From NCBI GenBank assembly GCA_026874595.1, contig CM049312.1, positions 51,029,429 through 51,093,428 of the forward strand: 64,000 nucleotides of DNA, in the 5' to 3' direction. How positions within the stretch are numbered: position 1 is the first letter of the stretch; each line of letters starts with the position of its first letter. A model generated the notes under the pieces. That model did not search any database and was not told the DNA's origin. It worked only from the letters and a program-made list of their open reading frames with translations. This stretch comes from Sipunculus nudus (taxonomy: Eukaryota > Annelida > Sipuncula > Golfingiida > Sipunculidae). Positions 27,201 through 39,200 of the stretch are shown in pieces. Position numbers and translations under genes: made by a program.

Positions 27201-30200
27201 TGACATTGGGCATTTGTATATATCTCTTTGTTGTATATAAGACTGGTGGTGCCAGCTACAATCATTGTATCCGCCAAAACAGGGTTTTGCGGATACTATG
27301 TTTTCAGTCAGACGCCAACGCTGTCACCATCGCCGCATAGGTTTCTGGAGAACTCCTCCATAATCACTGGGCAGAATTTTTTAAATTTCGGAATTATGAT
27401 TTGTCACATGTGAACTGCTGCGCCTTCATTTTTGGTTGACCTCTGACCTTTCCTCTCTGCCCAGCGTCCATTCGTGCGTCTGTTTCCACATATAAACCCA
27501 CATATATTTTGGGAACCATTTGACCGATAAGGCTAAAGATTTTGCACAAAGGTAGCCCTTCGAAAGCTTTATAATATACACTAAAAATGGTGGCGCCACC
27601 TGCAATTATTTTTGCACAGCGTCCATCTGTTCATCTGCCTTTGGATAAAAACACTCATATCTCTGCATTGGTTGGACTTATCCACCTGAAATTTTGCATG
27701 TGTATACATCATGGACAGCTTCTTGATTTTATGACAGGTGGCGTCACCTACATTCACGTGTAAGCCGCAGACATCCAAGCTCATATCTCAGGAACCATTT
27801 GACTGATTGGGCAAAAATTTTGCATGTTTATAGATCTCACATAGCTCTTTATCATACACAAAACCGGTGGCACCACCTGCAATCAATTTTGCACAGCGTC
27901 TGTCTGTTTGTTTGCCGTGGGATAAAATCACTCATATCTCGGCAGTGGTTTGACATAACTGCCTAGAATTTTGCAGGTTTAAACATCCTGAATAGCTTTC
28001 TCGATTTATGACAGGTGGCGCCACCTACATTCACATTTACTCTGCAGACATCCAAGCCCATATCTCGTGAACCGTTTGACCGATTTGGCCAAAATTTTGC
28101 ATGTGTATAGATCTCACATAGGTCTTCATCATAGGTTAAACTGGTGGCGCCACCTGCAACCATTTTTGCACAGCGTGCATCTGTTCATCTGCCTTGGGAT
28201 AATATCACTCATATCTCAGCAGTGGTTTGACTTTTCCACCTGAAATTTTGCAGGTTTATACATCCTGGACAGCTTTCTCGATTTTATGACAGGTGGCGCC
28301 ACCTACATTCATGTTTACTCTGCAGACATCCAAGCTCATATCTCAGGAACCATTTGACTGATTGGGCCAAAATTTTGCATGTGTGTAGATCTCACATAGC
28401 TCTTCGTCATAAGCAAAACTGGTGGCGCCACCTGCAACCACTTATGAACACCTTCCATCTGTTCATCTGCCTTGGGATAAAATCACTCTGATCTCAGCAG
28501 TGGTTTGACTTATCCACCTGAAATGTTGCATGTGTATACATCTTGGATAGCTTTCTGGATTTTGTGGCCGGTGGCACCACCTACATTTATGTATACGCTG
28601 CAGACATTCAGGCTTATATCTCAGGACTGGTTTGACATATCCCCCTGAAATTTTGCATGTGTATAGATCTCACATAGCTCTTAACCATACACAAAATTGG
28701 TGGTGCCACCTGCAACCATTTTTGCACAGCGTCCGTTTAGTGTTTAGTACTTGCATTGTTCATATACATGTTACACATGTTCTTGAAAAGTAATGATCCA
28801 GCATTGAAGCATAATACCTGGTGTAATCTCGTTGCACAGGTTCGCATTAGGCCCGTAGGCCTTGTTTCGATTTTTAAGAATTTTTTTCTTTATTTTTGGG
28901 ACCTCTTAAGATGTGGTCATCTGTTAACAGGGCACAAATCATAACAACTGGACCTAGAATCTACTCTCTTAATATGTAGGGAGGCCCATGAAAAGTCTCT
29001 GTGGAAAACTGGAATAAGGTCTGTGTTACCCATATTCTTCGAGCTATGGGCCTCCGAAGTACCCCCCAGAATAATGGAAAATTTGATACAAAAGCTCAAG
29101 TATCTGAACAACTAATGCATTGATCACTATGATTCTTTGCATAGATATTGGTCATAGAGTGTTTCATCAGTTTCTGCAGACTAGTGGCGCTACCCATATT
29201 TTTTCTTTTTTTGACAATTTTTTTTCTCTATTTTTTTTACCTTGAAAGATGCAGTCATCAGGGCACAAATCCTAAGGACTGGACCTAGAATCTTCTTTCT
29301 TAATATGCAGGAAGGTCAATGAAAAGTCTCTGCGAAACCAGGAATAAGGTCTCTGTTACCCATATTCTTCGAGCTATGGGGCTCTGAAGTACCCCCCGAC
29401 CCCCAGAATAATGGAAAATTTGATACAAAAGCTCTAGTATCTCAACAAATAGTTCATTGATTGCCATGATTCTTTGCATGCATATTCATCAAGGATTGTT
29501 TCATCAATTTTTGCTGACTGGTGGCGCCACCTGTATTTTTTCGAATTTTTTTAATGTTTTTTTTTCTCTATTTTTGAAACCTTAAAAGATGTGGTCATCT
29601 GTTAACAGGGCACAAATCGTAACCACTGGACCTAGAATCTTCTATCTTGACATGCTGGGAGGTCAATAAAAATATCTCTGTGGAAGCCTGAAAATAGGTC
29701 TCTGTTACCCATATCTTCTGAGCTATGGAGCTCAGAAGACCCCAAAGAATAACTTAAAATTTGATACAAAAGCTCTAGTATCTAAACAAATTGTGCATTG
29801 GTTGCCATGATTCTTTGCATGCATTTTCATCATGGAGTGTTTCATCAGTTCTTGCAGACTGGTGGCGTCACCTGGATTTTTACAAATTTTTATGCATTTT
29901 CTATCTGTTTTTGAGACCTTCAAAGATGCGGCAGTCTGTTCTCAGGGCAGGGAGGTCAATGAAAAATATCCTTGGAAACCTAAAATTTCTCTGTTACCCA
30001 TATTCTCTGAGCTATTGGGCTTATAAGCACCCATAGCATAATTGAAAATTTGATACCAAAGCAGGGCACAAATAAAAACCATTGTAACTAGAATCTTCAA
30101 ACTTAAAATCCAGGGAGGTCCATGAAAAGTCTCCTTGGAAACATGAAATTAGGTCTCTGTTATCCATAATCTTTGAGCAGTGGGGTCACTTGTTGTGTGT

Positions 30201-33200
30201 TGAAAGTGCTTAGAAAATCAGATTTGTTTTAATGTTGTGGGATGCTGACAGGGTTTGCACAGACCCTAAAAAATACTTGAATATATAATTTTACAAAAAT
30301 TATGTAAATTTTGAAGTAATGAAGACCGACATCAGTAATATATGTCTCTTTCAATGTGGTAATCAGTGATGCTTGAAGCCTGTTATGACACAGCATTTAT
30401 ATGAACATCTTTGTCATTATCTCTGTAGGATGGCAAATCCTTCATCAATTACATCAGCCACAGGGCTGATACAGAGTATTCTAAAAGAAGGAGAAGTTAC
30501 CAAATTCACGGAGGAGGAGCAGTGTCGTATCTGCAGCATCCTCTGTACCTCTGAGTACTGCCTGGAGACAACCCAGCAGCTGGAGGATAAGCTGCGAGAG
30601 AAGGTGGATTCCAGCCTGCTGGAGCAGATCAACCTCAGTCAGGAGCAGGACATGTTCCACAAGTAAGTAGCTAGTCAACATGATAGTCTGAAGGTGGGCG
30701 AAAGCCTGCTGGAGCAAATCTGCCTCAGTCAGGAGCAGGACATGATCCACAAGTAAGTAGCTAGTCAACCGGATAGTCTGAAGGTTGGAGAAAGCCTGCT
30801 GGAGCAAATCTGCCTCAGTCAGGAGCAGAACATGATCCACAAGTAAGTAGCTAGTCAACCGGATAGTCTGAAGGTGGGCGAAAGCCCTCTGGAGCAAATC
30901 TACCTCAGTCAGGAGCAGGACATGATCCACAAGTAAGTAGCTAGTCAACCGGATAGTCTGAAGGTGGGAGAAAGCCTGCTGGAGCAAATCTGCCTCAGTC
31001 AGGAGCAGGACATGATCCACAAGTAAGTAGCTAGTCAACATGATTGTCTGAAGGTGGGAGAAAGCCTGCTGGAGCACATCTACGTCATGCAGGAGAAGGA
31101 CATGTTCCACAAGTAATTAGCTGGTCAAACTGATTGTCTGAAGGTGGGAGAAAGCCTGCTGGAGCAAATCTGCCTCAGTCAGGAGCAGGACATGATCCAC
31201 AAGTAAGTAGCTAGTCAACCGGATAGTCTGAAGGTGGGAGAAAGCCTGCTGGAGCACATCTACGTCATGCAGGAGAAGGACATGTTCCACAAGTAAGTAG
31301 CTGGTCAACCTGATTGTCTGAAGGTGGGAGAAAGCCTGCTGGAGCAAATCTGCCTCAGTCAGGAGCAGGACATGATCCACAAGTAAGTAGCTAGTCAACA
31401 TGATTGTCTGAAGGTGGGAGAAAGCCTGCTGGAGCACATCTACGTCATGCAGGAGAAGGACATGTTCCACAAGTAAGTAGCTAGTCAACCTGATTGTCTG
31501 AAGGTGGGAGAATGCCTGCTGGAGCAAATCTGCCTCAGTCAGGAGCAGGACATGATCCACAAGTAAGTAGCTAGTCAACCGGATAGTCTGAAGGTGGGAG
31601 AAAGCCTGCTGGAGCACATCTACGTCATGCAGGAGAAGGACATGTTCCACAAGTAAGAAGCTGGTCAACCTGATTGTCTGAAGGTGGGAGAAAGCCTGCT
31701 GGAGCAAATCTGCCTCAGTCAGGAGCAGGACATGATCCACGAGTAAGTAGCTAGTCAACCGGATAGTCTGAAGGTGGGAGAAAGCCTGCTGGAGCACATC
31801 TACGTCATGCAGGAGAAGGACATGTTCCACAAGTAAGTAGCTGGTCAACCTGATTGTCTGAAGGTGGGAGAAAGCCTGCTGGAGCAAATCTGCCTCAGTC
31901 AGGAGCAGGACATGATCCACGAGTAAGTAGCTAGTCAACCGGATAGTCTGAAGGTGGGAGAAAGCCTGTTGGAGCACATGTACGTCATGCAGGAGAAGGA
32001 CATGTTCCACAAGTAAGTAGCTGGTCAACCTGATTGTCTGAAGGTGGGAGAAAGCCTGCTGGAGCAAATCTGCCTCAGTCAGGAGCAAGACATGATCCAC
32101 AAGTAAGTAGCTAGTCAACCGGATAGTCTGAAGGTGGGAGAAAGCCTGCTGGAGCACATCTACGTCATGCAGGAGAAGGACATGTTCCACAAGTAAATAG
32201 CTAGTCAACATAATAGTCTGAAGGTGGGAGAAAGCCTGCTGGAGCAGATCTACCTCAGACAGAAGAAGGACATGTTCCACAAGTAAGTAGCTGGTCAACC
32301 TGATTGTCTGAAGGTGGGAGAAAGCCTGCTGGAGCAAATCTGCCTCAGTCAGGAGCAGGACATGTTCCACAAGTAAGTAGCTAGTCAACTGGATAGTCTA
32401 AAGGTGGGAGAAAGCCTGCTGGAGCACATCTACGCCATGCAGGAGAAGGACATGTTCCACAAGTAAGTAGCTGGTCAACCTGATAGTCTGAAGGTGGGAG
32501 AAAGCCTGCTGGAGCAGATCTACCTCAGTCAGGAGCAGGACATGAACCACAAGTAAGTAGCTAGTCAACCGGATAGTCTGAAGGTGGGAGAAAGCCTGCT
32601 GGAGCACATCTACGTCATGCAGGAGAAGGACGTGTTCCACAAGTAAGTAGCTGGTCAACCTGATTGTCTGAAGGTGGGAGAAAGCCTGCTGGAGCAAATC
32701 TACCTCAGACAGAAGAAGGACATGTTCCACAAGTAAGTATCTAGTCAACCTGATTGTCTGAAGGTTGGAGAAAGCCTGCTGGAGCAGATCTACCTCAGTC
32801 AGGAGCAGGACATGAACCACAAGTAAGTATCTGGTCAACCTGATTGTCTGAAGGTGGGAGAAAGCCTGCTGGAGCACATCTGCCTCAGTCAGGAGCAGGA
32901 CATGATCCACAAGTAAGTAGCTAGTCAACCGGATAGTCTGAAGGTGGGAGAAAGCCTGTTGGAGCACATCTACGTCATGCAGGAGAAGGACATGTTCCAC
33001 AAGTAAGTAGCTGGTCAACCTGATTGTCTGAAGGTGGGAGAAAGCCTGCTGGAGCAAATCTACCTCAGACAGAAGAAGGACATGTTCCACAAGTAAGTAT
33101 CTAGTCAACCTGATTGTCTGAAGGTTGGAGAAAGCCTGCTGGAGCAAATCTGCCTCAGTCAGGAGCAGGACATGAACCACAAGTAAGTAGCTAGTCAACC

Positions 33201-36200
33201 GGATAGTCTGAAGGTGGGAGAAAGCCTGCTGGAGCACATCTACGTCATGCAGGAGAAGGACATGTTCCACAAGTAAGTAGCTGGTCAACCTGATTGTCTG
33301 AAGGTGGGAGAAAGCCTGCTTGAGCATATCTACCTCAGACAGAAGAAGGACATGTTCCACAAGTAAGTATCTAGTCAACCTGATTGTCTGAAGGTGGGAG
33401 AAAGCCTGCTGGAGCAAATCTGCCTCAGTCAGGAGCAGGACATGAACCACAAGTAAGTAGCTAGTCAACCGGATAGTCTGAAGGTGGGAGAAAGCCTGCT
33501 GGAGCACATCTACGTCATGCAGGAGAAGGACATGTTCCACAAGTAAGTAGCTGGTCAACCTGATTGTCTGAAGGTGGGAGAAAGCCTGCTGGAGCAAATC
33601 TACCTCAGACAGAAGAAGGACATGTTCCACAAGTAAGTATCTAGTCAACCTGATTGTCTGAAGGTTGGAGAAAGCCTGCTGGAGCAAATCTGCCTCAGTC
33701 AGGAGCAGGACATGAACCACAAGTAAGTAGCTAGTCAACCGGATAGTCTGAAGGTGGGAGAAAGCCTGCTGGAGCACATCTACGTCATGCAGGAGAAGGA
33801 CATGTTCCACAAGTAAGTAGCTGGTCAACCTGATTGTCTGAAGGTGGGAGAAAGCCTGCTGGAGCAAATCTACCTCAGACAGAAGAAGGACATGTTCCAC
33901 AAGTAAGTATCTGGTCAACCTGATTGTCTGAAGGTTGGAGAAAGCCTGCTGGAGCAAATCTGCCTCAGTCAGGAGCAGGACATGATCCACAAGTAAGTAG
34001 CTAGTCAACCGGATAGTCTGAAGGTGGGAGAAAGCCTGCTGGAGCACATCTACGTCATGCAGGAGAAGGACATGTTCCACAAGTAAGTAGCTGGTCAACC
34101 TGATTGTCTGAAGGTGGGAGAAAGCCTGCTGGAGCAAATCTACCTCAGACAGAAGAAGGACATGTTCCACAAGTAAGTATCTAGTCAACCTGATTGTCTG
34201 AAGGTTGGAGAAAGCCTGCTGGAGCACATCTGCCTCAGTCAGGAGCAGGACATGATCCACAAGTAAGTAGCTAGTCAACCGGATAGTCTGAAGGTGGGAG
34301 AAAGCCTGCTGGAGCACATCTACGTCATGCAGGAGAAGGACATGTTCCACAAGTAAGTAGCTGGTCAACCTGATTGTCTGAAGGTGGGAGAAAGCCTGCT
34401 GGAGCAAATCTGCCTCAGTCAGGAGCAGGACATGATCCACGAGTAAGTAGCTAGTCAACCTGATAGTCTGAAGGTGGGAGAAAGCCTGCTGGAGCACATC
34501 TACGTCATGCAGGAGAAGGACATGTTCCACAAGTAAGTAGCTGGTCAACCTGATTGTCTGAAGGTGGGAGAAAGCCTGCTGGAGCACATCTACGTCATGC
34601 AGTAGAAGGACATGTTCCACAAGTAAGTAGCTGGTCAACCTGATTGTCTGAAGGTGGGAGAAAGCCTACTGGAGCAAATCTACCTCAGACAGAAGAAGGA
34701 CATGTTCCACAAGTAAGTATCTAGTCAACCTGATTGTCTGAAGGTTGGAGAAAGCCTGCTGGAGCACATCTGCCTCAGTCAGGAGCAGGACATGATCCAC
34801 AAGTAAGTAGCTAGTCAACCGGATAGTCTGAAGGTGGGAGAAAGCCTGCTGGAGCACATCTACGTCATGCAGGAGAAGGACATGTTCCACAAGTAAGTAG
34901 CTGGTCAACCTGATTGTCTGAAGGTGGGAGAAAGCCTGCTGGAGCAAATCTGCCTCAGTCAGGAGCAGGACATGATCCACGAGTAAGTAGCTAGTCAACC
35001 GGATAGTCTGAAGGTGGGAGAAAGCCTGCTGGAGCACATCTACGTCATGCAGGAGAAGGACATGTTCCACAAGTAAGTAGCTGGTCAACCTGATAGTCTG
35101 AAGGTGGGAGAAAGCCTGCTGGAGCACATCTACGTCATGCAGGAGAAGGACATGTTCCACAAGTAAGTAGCTGGTCAACCTGATAGTCTGAAGGTGGGAG
35201 AAAGCCTGCTGGAGCACATCTACGTCATGCAGGAGAAGGACATGTTCCACAAGTAAGTAGCTGGTCAACCTGATAGTCTGAAGGTGGGAGAAAGCCTGCT
35301 GGAGCACATCTACGTCATGCAGGAGAAGGACATGTTCCACAAGTAAGTACCTGGTCAACCTGATAGTCTGAAGGTGGGAGAAAGCCTGCTGGAGCACATC
35401 TACGTCATGCAGGAGAAGGACATGTTCCACAAGTAAGTAGCTGGTCAACCTGATTGTCTGAAGGTGGGAGAAAGCCTGCTGGAGCAAATCTGCCTCAGTC
35501 AGGAGCAGGACATGATCCACAAGTAAGTAGCTAGTCAACATGATAGTCTGAAGGTTCTTTAGAGGTACCTTTCCTTCAGGTAAATGTCTCCTTTACATGT
35601 AAGTTTTCATTGTTTCATAAACTTTTTTTAGCCCTCAGCCCTTAGGCTGATGGGCTATTGTCTTCAACCAAGTCTGTCCGTCCGTCAGTCCAGCGTCCGT
35701 TAACTTTTACCTTGTGAGCAGGATATCTCTAAAAGGATTCACCGTGGGAATTTTGTATTTCTTCAGTTAAGATGTATATTGATAAAATCTCAACAAGTTC
35801 GAAGATAGGTGACCTTGCCCTATTTTTCTACATTTTAGAGCTGATTATGGAAAAACACTTGGAAGCTTATTTCTCAGGAATCATTGGGTGGGTTTTTACA
35901 AAACTTAGTATGGTCATTGGGACTGAAGGTCTGTACCTGCTGCACAAGTTTGGGGGTGCCACCTGTAATTCCTGATTTTTAATGAATTTTTATCAGATTT
36001 TTCAACTTTGGCCTTGTGAGTGGGATATCTCCAAAGGTATTCAACACAGGAATTTCATTTCTTCAGTGCCCAAATCTTGGTCAAGTTCAAAGATGGGTGA
36101 CCTTGACCTACTTTTCAAGGTCACAGAACTTAGAATAAAAAAAAAACTTAGGAGCTTATTTCTCAAGAACCACTGGGTGGATTGTTATGAAACATGGTAT

Positions 36201-39200
36201 AATGATGTGCCTTGATGATCTCTAAGTCCTGCATGAGATTGGTCTTACCATACTTGCAAAGACACTACATACCTTTCCAGTTTAAATTTATAACTGAGAC
36301 ATGTACAGATATACATCCATGTGAGAACAAATATTTCATACTTGTTACTGTTACCACATATAAACACTGTTCTTTTGGCTGAGGCTTTTGTCAGCTTCTG
36401 CTAATATTCCAGTTAATATTAAGGTAAGTTAATTTTACCTCATTACCAGTAATGGCCATGGCCTTGTTTACTTTACTTGTTTACTCTGTTCCAGTGTCAT
36501 CTCTAACTGTATCCAGCTGCTTGTACAGGACCTAGAGGCAGCCTGTGAACCAGCCCTGACAGCCATGAGCAAGGTCAGCCACTCATACAACTTAATAGTA
36601 ATAAAACACCCTTCTCTTGCTCACATAGTCAGTAAATGAAGTATACTTAAATATACATCTCCCATTTGCACAGTAAGTAATTGAAGTATACTTAAACATA
36701 CATCTCCCACTCACACACTCAGTAAATGAAGTACATTCAGGTCTCTTTATAATGGAGTACGTTACAAGGAAAGACTCAAGTTAAGAACAAATCTCTAAGG
36801 AACAAACAAATGAAAGTTCAAATTGGCTTCAATATAGTGGAAAACTTTAGTTCTGTATCCATACAGACTTACATGAAACAAACTGAACATCATACATACA
36901 GTCAGATTCAATATAAAACTAGAATACGGGTAGTCGACAAGCAACTACGTGTATCCGCCTAAATCAGAATGGAACAGGTGAAGTGAGGCATGGATTGAGT
37001 GGCAAGGGGAAATAGAGTGAAGTGTTGCATATTAGCATGGATGTCTGCAGCCAAATTGTGTATGTAGGTTGCGCCACCTACCACAAAATCCAGAAAGCTG
37101 TCCAGGTTGTATACATATGCAAAATTTAAGACAGATAAATCAAACCACTACATGTATATGAGTGATTTTAGCCCCTGGCAGACAAACAGATGGACGCTGT
37201 GCGAAAATGGTTGCAGGTGGCGCCACCAGTTTTGTGTATGATAAAGAGCTATGTGAGAACTATACACCTGCAAAACTTTGGCCCAACCTGTCAAACGGTT
37301 CCCAAGATATGAGCTTGGATGTCTGCTGCATAAACTAGAATGCAGGTGGCGCCACCTGTCATAAAATCAAGAGAGCTGTCGGGGATGTATAAACCTGCAA
37401 AATTTTAGGCAGATATGTCAAACCACTGCCGAGATATGAGTGATTTTATCCCATGACAGACAAACAGACGGGAGCTGTGCAAAAATGGCTGCAGGTGGCG
37501 CCACCAGTTTTGCGTATGATAAAGAGCTATGTGAGATCTATACACATGCATTATTTTGGCCCAATCGGTCAAACGGTTCCCTAGATATGAGCTTGGATGT
37601 CTGCAGCTAAACGTGAATGTAGGTGGCGCCACCTGTCATAAAATCCCAAAAGCTATCAAGGATGTATACGCATGCCAAATTTCAAGTGAATTAGTCAAAT
37701 CACTGCAGAGATATGAGTGATTTTAACCCAAGGCAGACGAACAGATGGACACTGTGCAAACATGGTTGCAGGTGGCGCCACCATTTTTAGCTCAGCTGAC
37801 TATAAGTCATCTGAGCTATAGTCGTGGTCCATTGTCCGTCGTCCGTCCGTCTGTCCGTCCGTCCGTCTGTAGATGTGGCACGTTTTGAAACCGTAAGACC
37901 TAGGAATCCAAAATTCAGCATAATGTTAGATGTCCCCAAGATCTCCTACCAAGCAGAAAACTGGGTCTTTGCCACTTCGTTCCTTTGAGAAATTAAGGAA
38001 AAACCTCAATTTTTTATTAAAATCCTATTTTTACACTTCAGGACTGCCTAATATCAAAACCACTCATCTGTTTTTCCTCATATTTACCATAAATATTCCT
38101 CTATATATTTCCTATGTACATGCCAGAAATTAAGTCTGTAAAGTATAAATTCTTCAAGTTATGGGCCCAAACATAATGGACTTTGTAAAAAATCAGGAAA
38201 AATAATAACTCACTTAACATGAAAAATTTTGAAACTAGAGTCTATTTTCTCAAGTATATAACTATGTTTAATTAAGATTCAATTGTTTACCCAAAATTAG
38301 ATCTGAATTTTGTAAATTTTTTAAGTTATTAGCATAAAAAAAAAATCAGTACCTTAAATTTTGCCCAACTTTGATCATGGCACGTTTTTTTCCTGTAAGC
38401 ACCATTGATTTAATTTTCACAGCATGTAAACATAAATATTTAGTTTGTCTAAATCTGCAATTTGAAAAAAATAAAAGCTTGAAAATTAAGCTAGTTATTG
38501 ATTTTTTTTCTGTAGTCACTTGCTTTGATTACAGATGCAGGGTCCCACTCCAGGTCACTGGAAGTCAGCTATGCCAGGGTTTCTGATTTGTTACAATCAC
38601 TGGGGGAGATCCCCTGCTGTGACAGGTGTACAGTTATTCTCATATCACCACCCCAATCACCCCCCCCCCCCTAGTTATTGATTTTTTTTCTGTAGTCACT
38701 TGCTTTGATTACAGATGCAGGGTCCCACTCCAGGTCACTGGAAGTCAGCTATGCCAGGGTTTCTGATTTGTTACAATCACTGGGGGAGATCCCCTGCTGT
38801 GACAGGTGTACAGTTATTCTCATATCACCACCCCAATCACCCCCCCCCCTCCCCCCCCCCCCCCCCCCGCAAACCCAACCCACCAAGTGTTATGCAGTAA
38901 TTGTTATTGTTTTCACTGTCTCTCCTTAATTGTAATGCTGTTTCCACTCCGATATGCAAAAACTTTCCTTGAAAAAATAATTCAAGGTGTAATCCAGAAG
39001 ATGCAATGTTGTGTAATGTAGCATTTTTAAAGAAATCAATTTTCTTTTAACTGATTTTAACAAGTATAAATGAACCCATCAGTATGCTTAAATTATTATA
39101 AAATATGAAGCACATTATGGATAAATAAAGACACAATTAAAAATTGTGAAATCTAAATCAATTATTTATTCTTAGATATTTATTGTTTTGCAGATTTAAA

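Larger units (their letters stand above)
23591..28864 (+). mobile_element. Helentron-like element, GTGAACCTGTG termini, containing further insertions
   Basis: 5' end TTTTT|TAGTGAACCTGTGAGC; 3' end CACAGGTTCGC, hairpin GGCCCGTAGGCC, CTTG|TTTC. The terminal inverted repeats match at 10 of 11 bases. The ends and parts of the core match the element at 9192-11523. It sits inside the core of the element at 22884-30192 and is itself interrupted at 24848-26389 and probably at 27267. Confidence 0.65.
22884..30192 (+). mobile_element. Helentron-like element, AGCTCAG termini with 340 bp tandem core, split by another element
   Basis: 5' end AGCTCAGCTGACTGTAAG with TGAGCT partner and GTCTGTCC-type run. 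The core units are about 300-340 bp, each with GGGCACAAATC, GGACCTAGAATC, GGGAGG, CCCATATTCTTCGAGCTA, AAAATTTGATACAAAAGCTC and GGTGGCGCCACCTG. The core breaks at 23590 in a T-run and resumes at about 28866 after another element. The 3' end reads GGGGTCACTTG|TTGTG. Reverse-oriented relatives are at 60238-62131. Confidence 0.6.

Noticed and set aside
32398-34638. 746-residue leucine-rich minus-strand open frame
   Set aside because: It is the complement of the 90 bp array built from VPS53 exon 4 and its donor; period 30 residues, no promoter, no homology, and the sense strand explains the sequence.
38705-39021. Proline-rich small proteins
   Set aside because: Created by the poly-C run in the 180 bp duplication.
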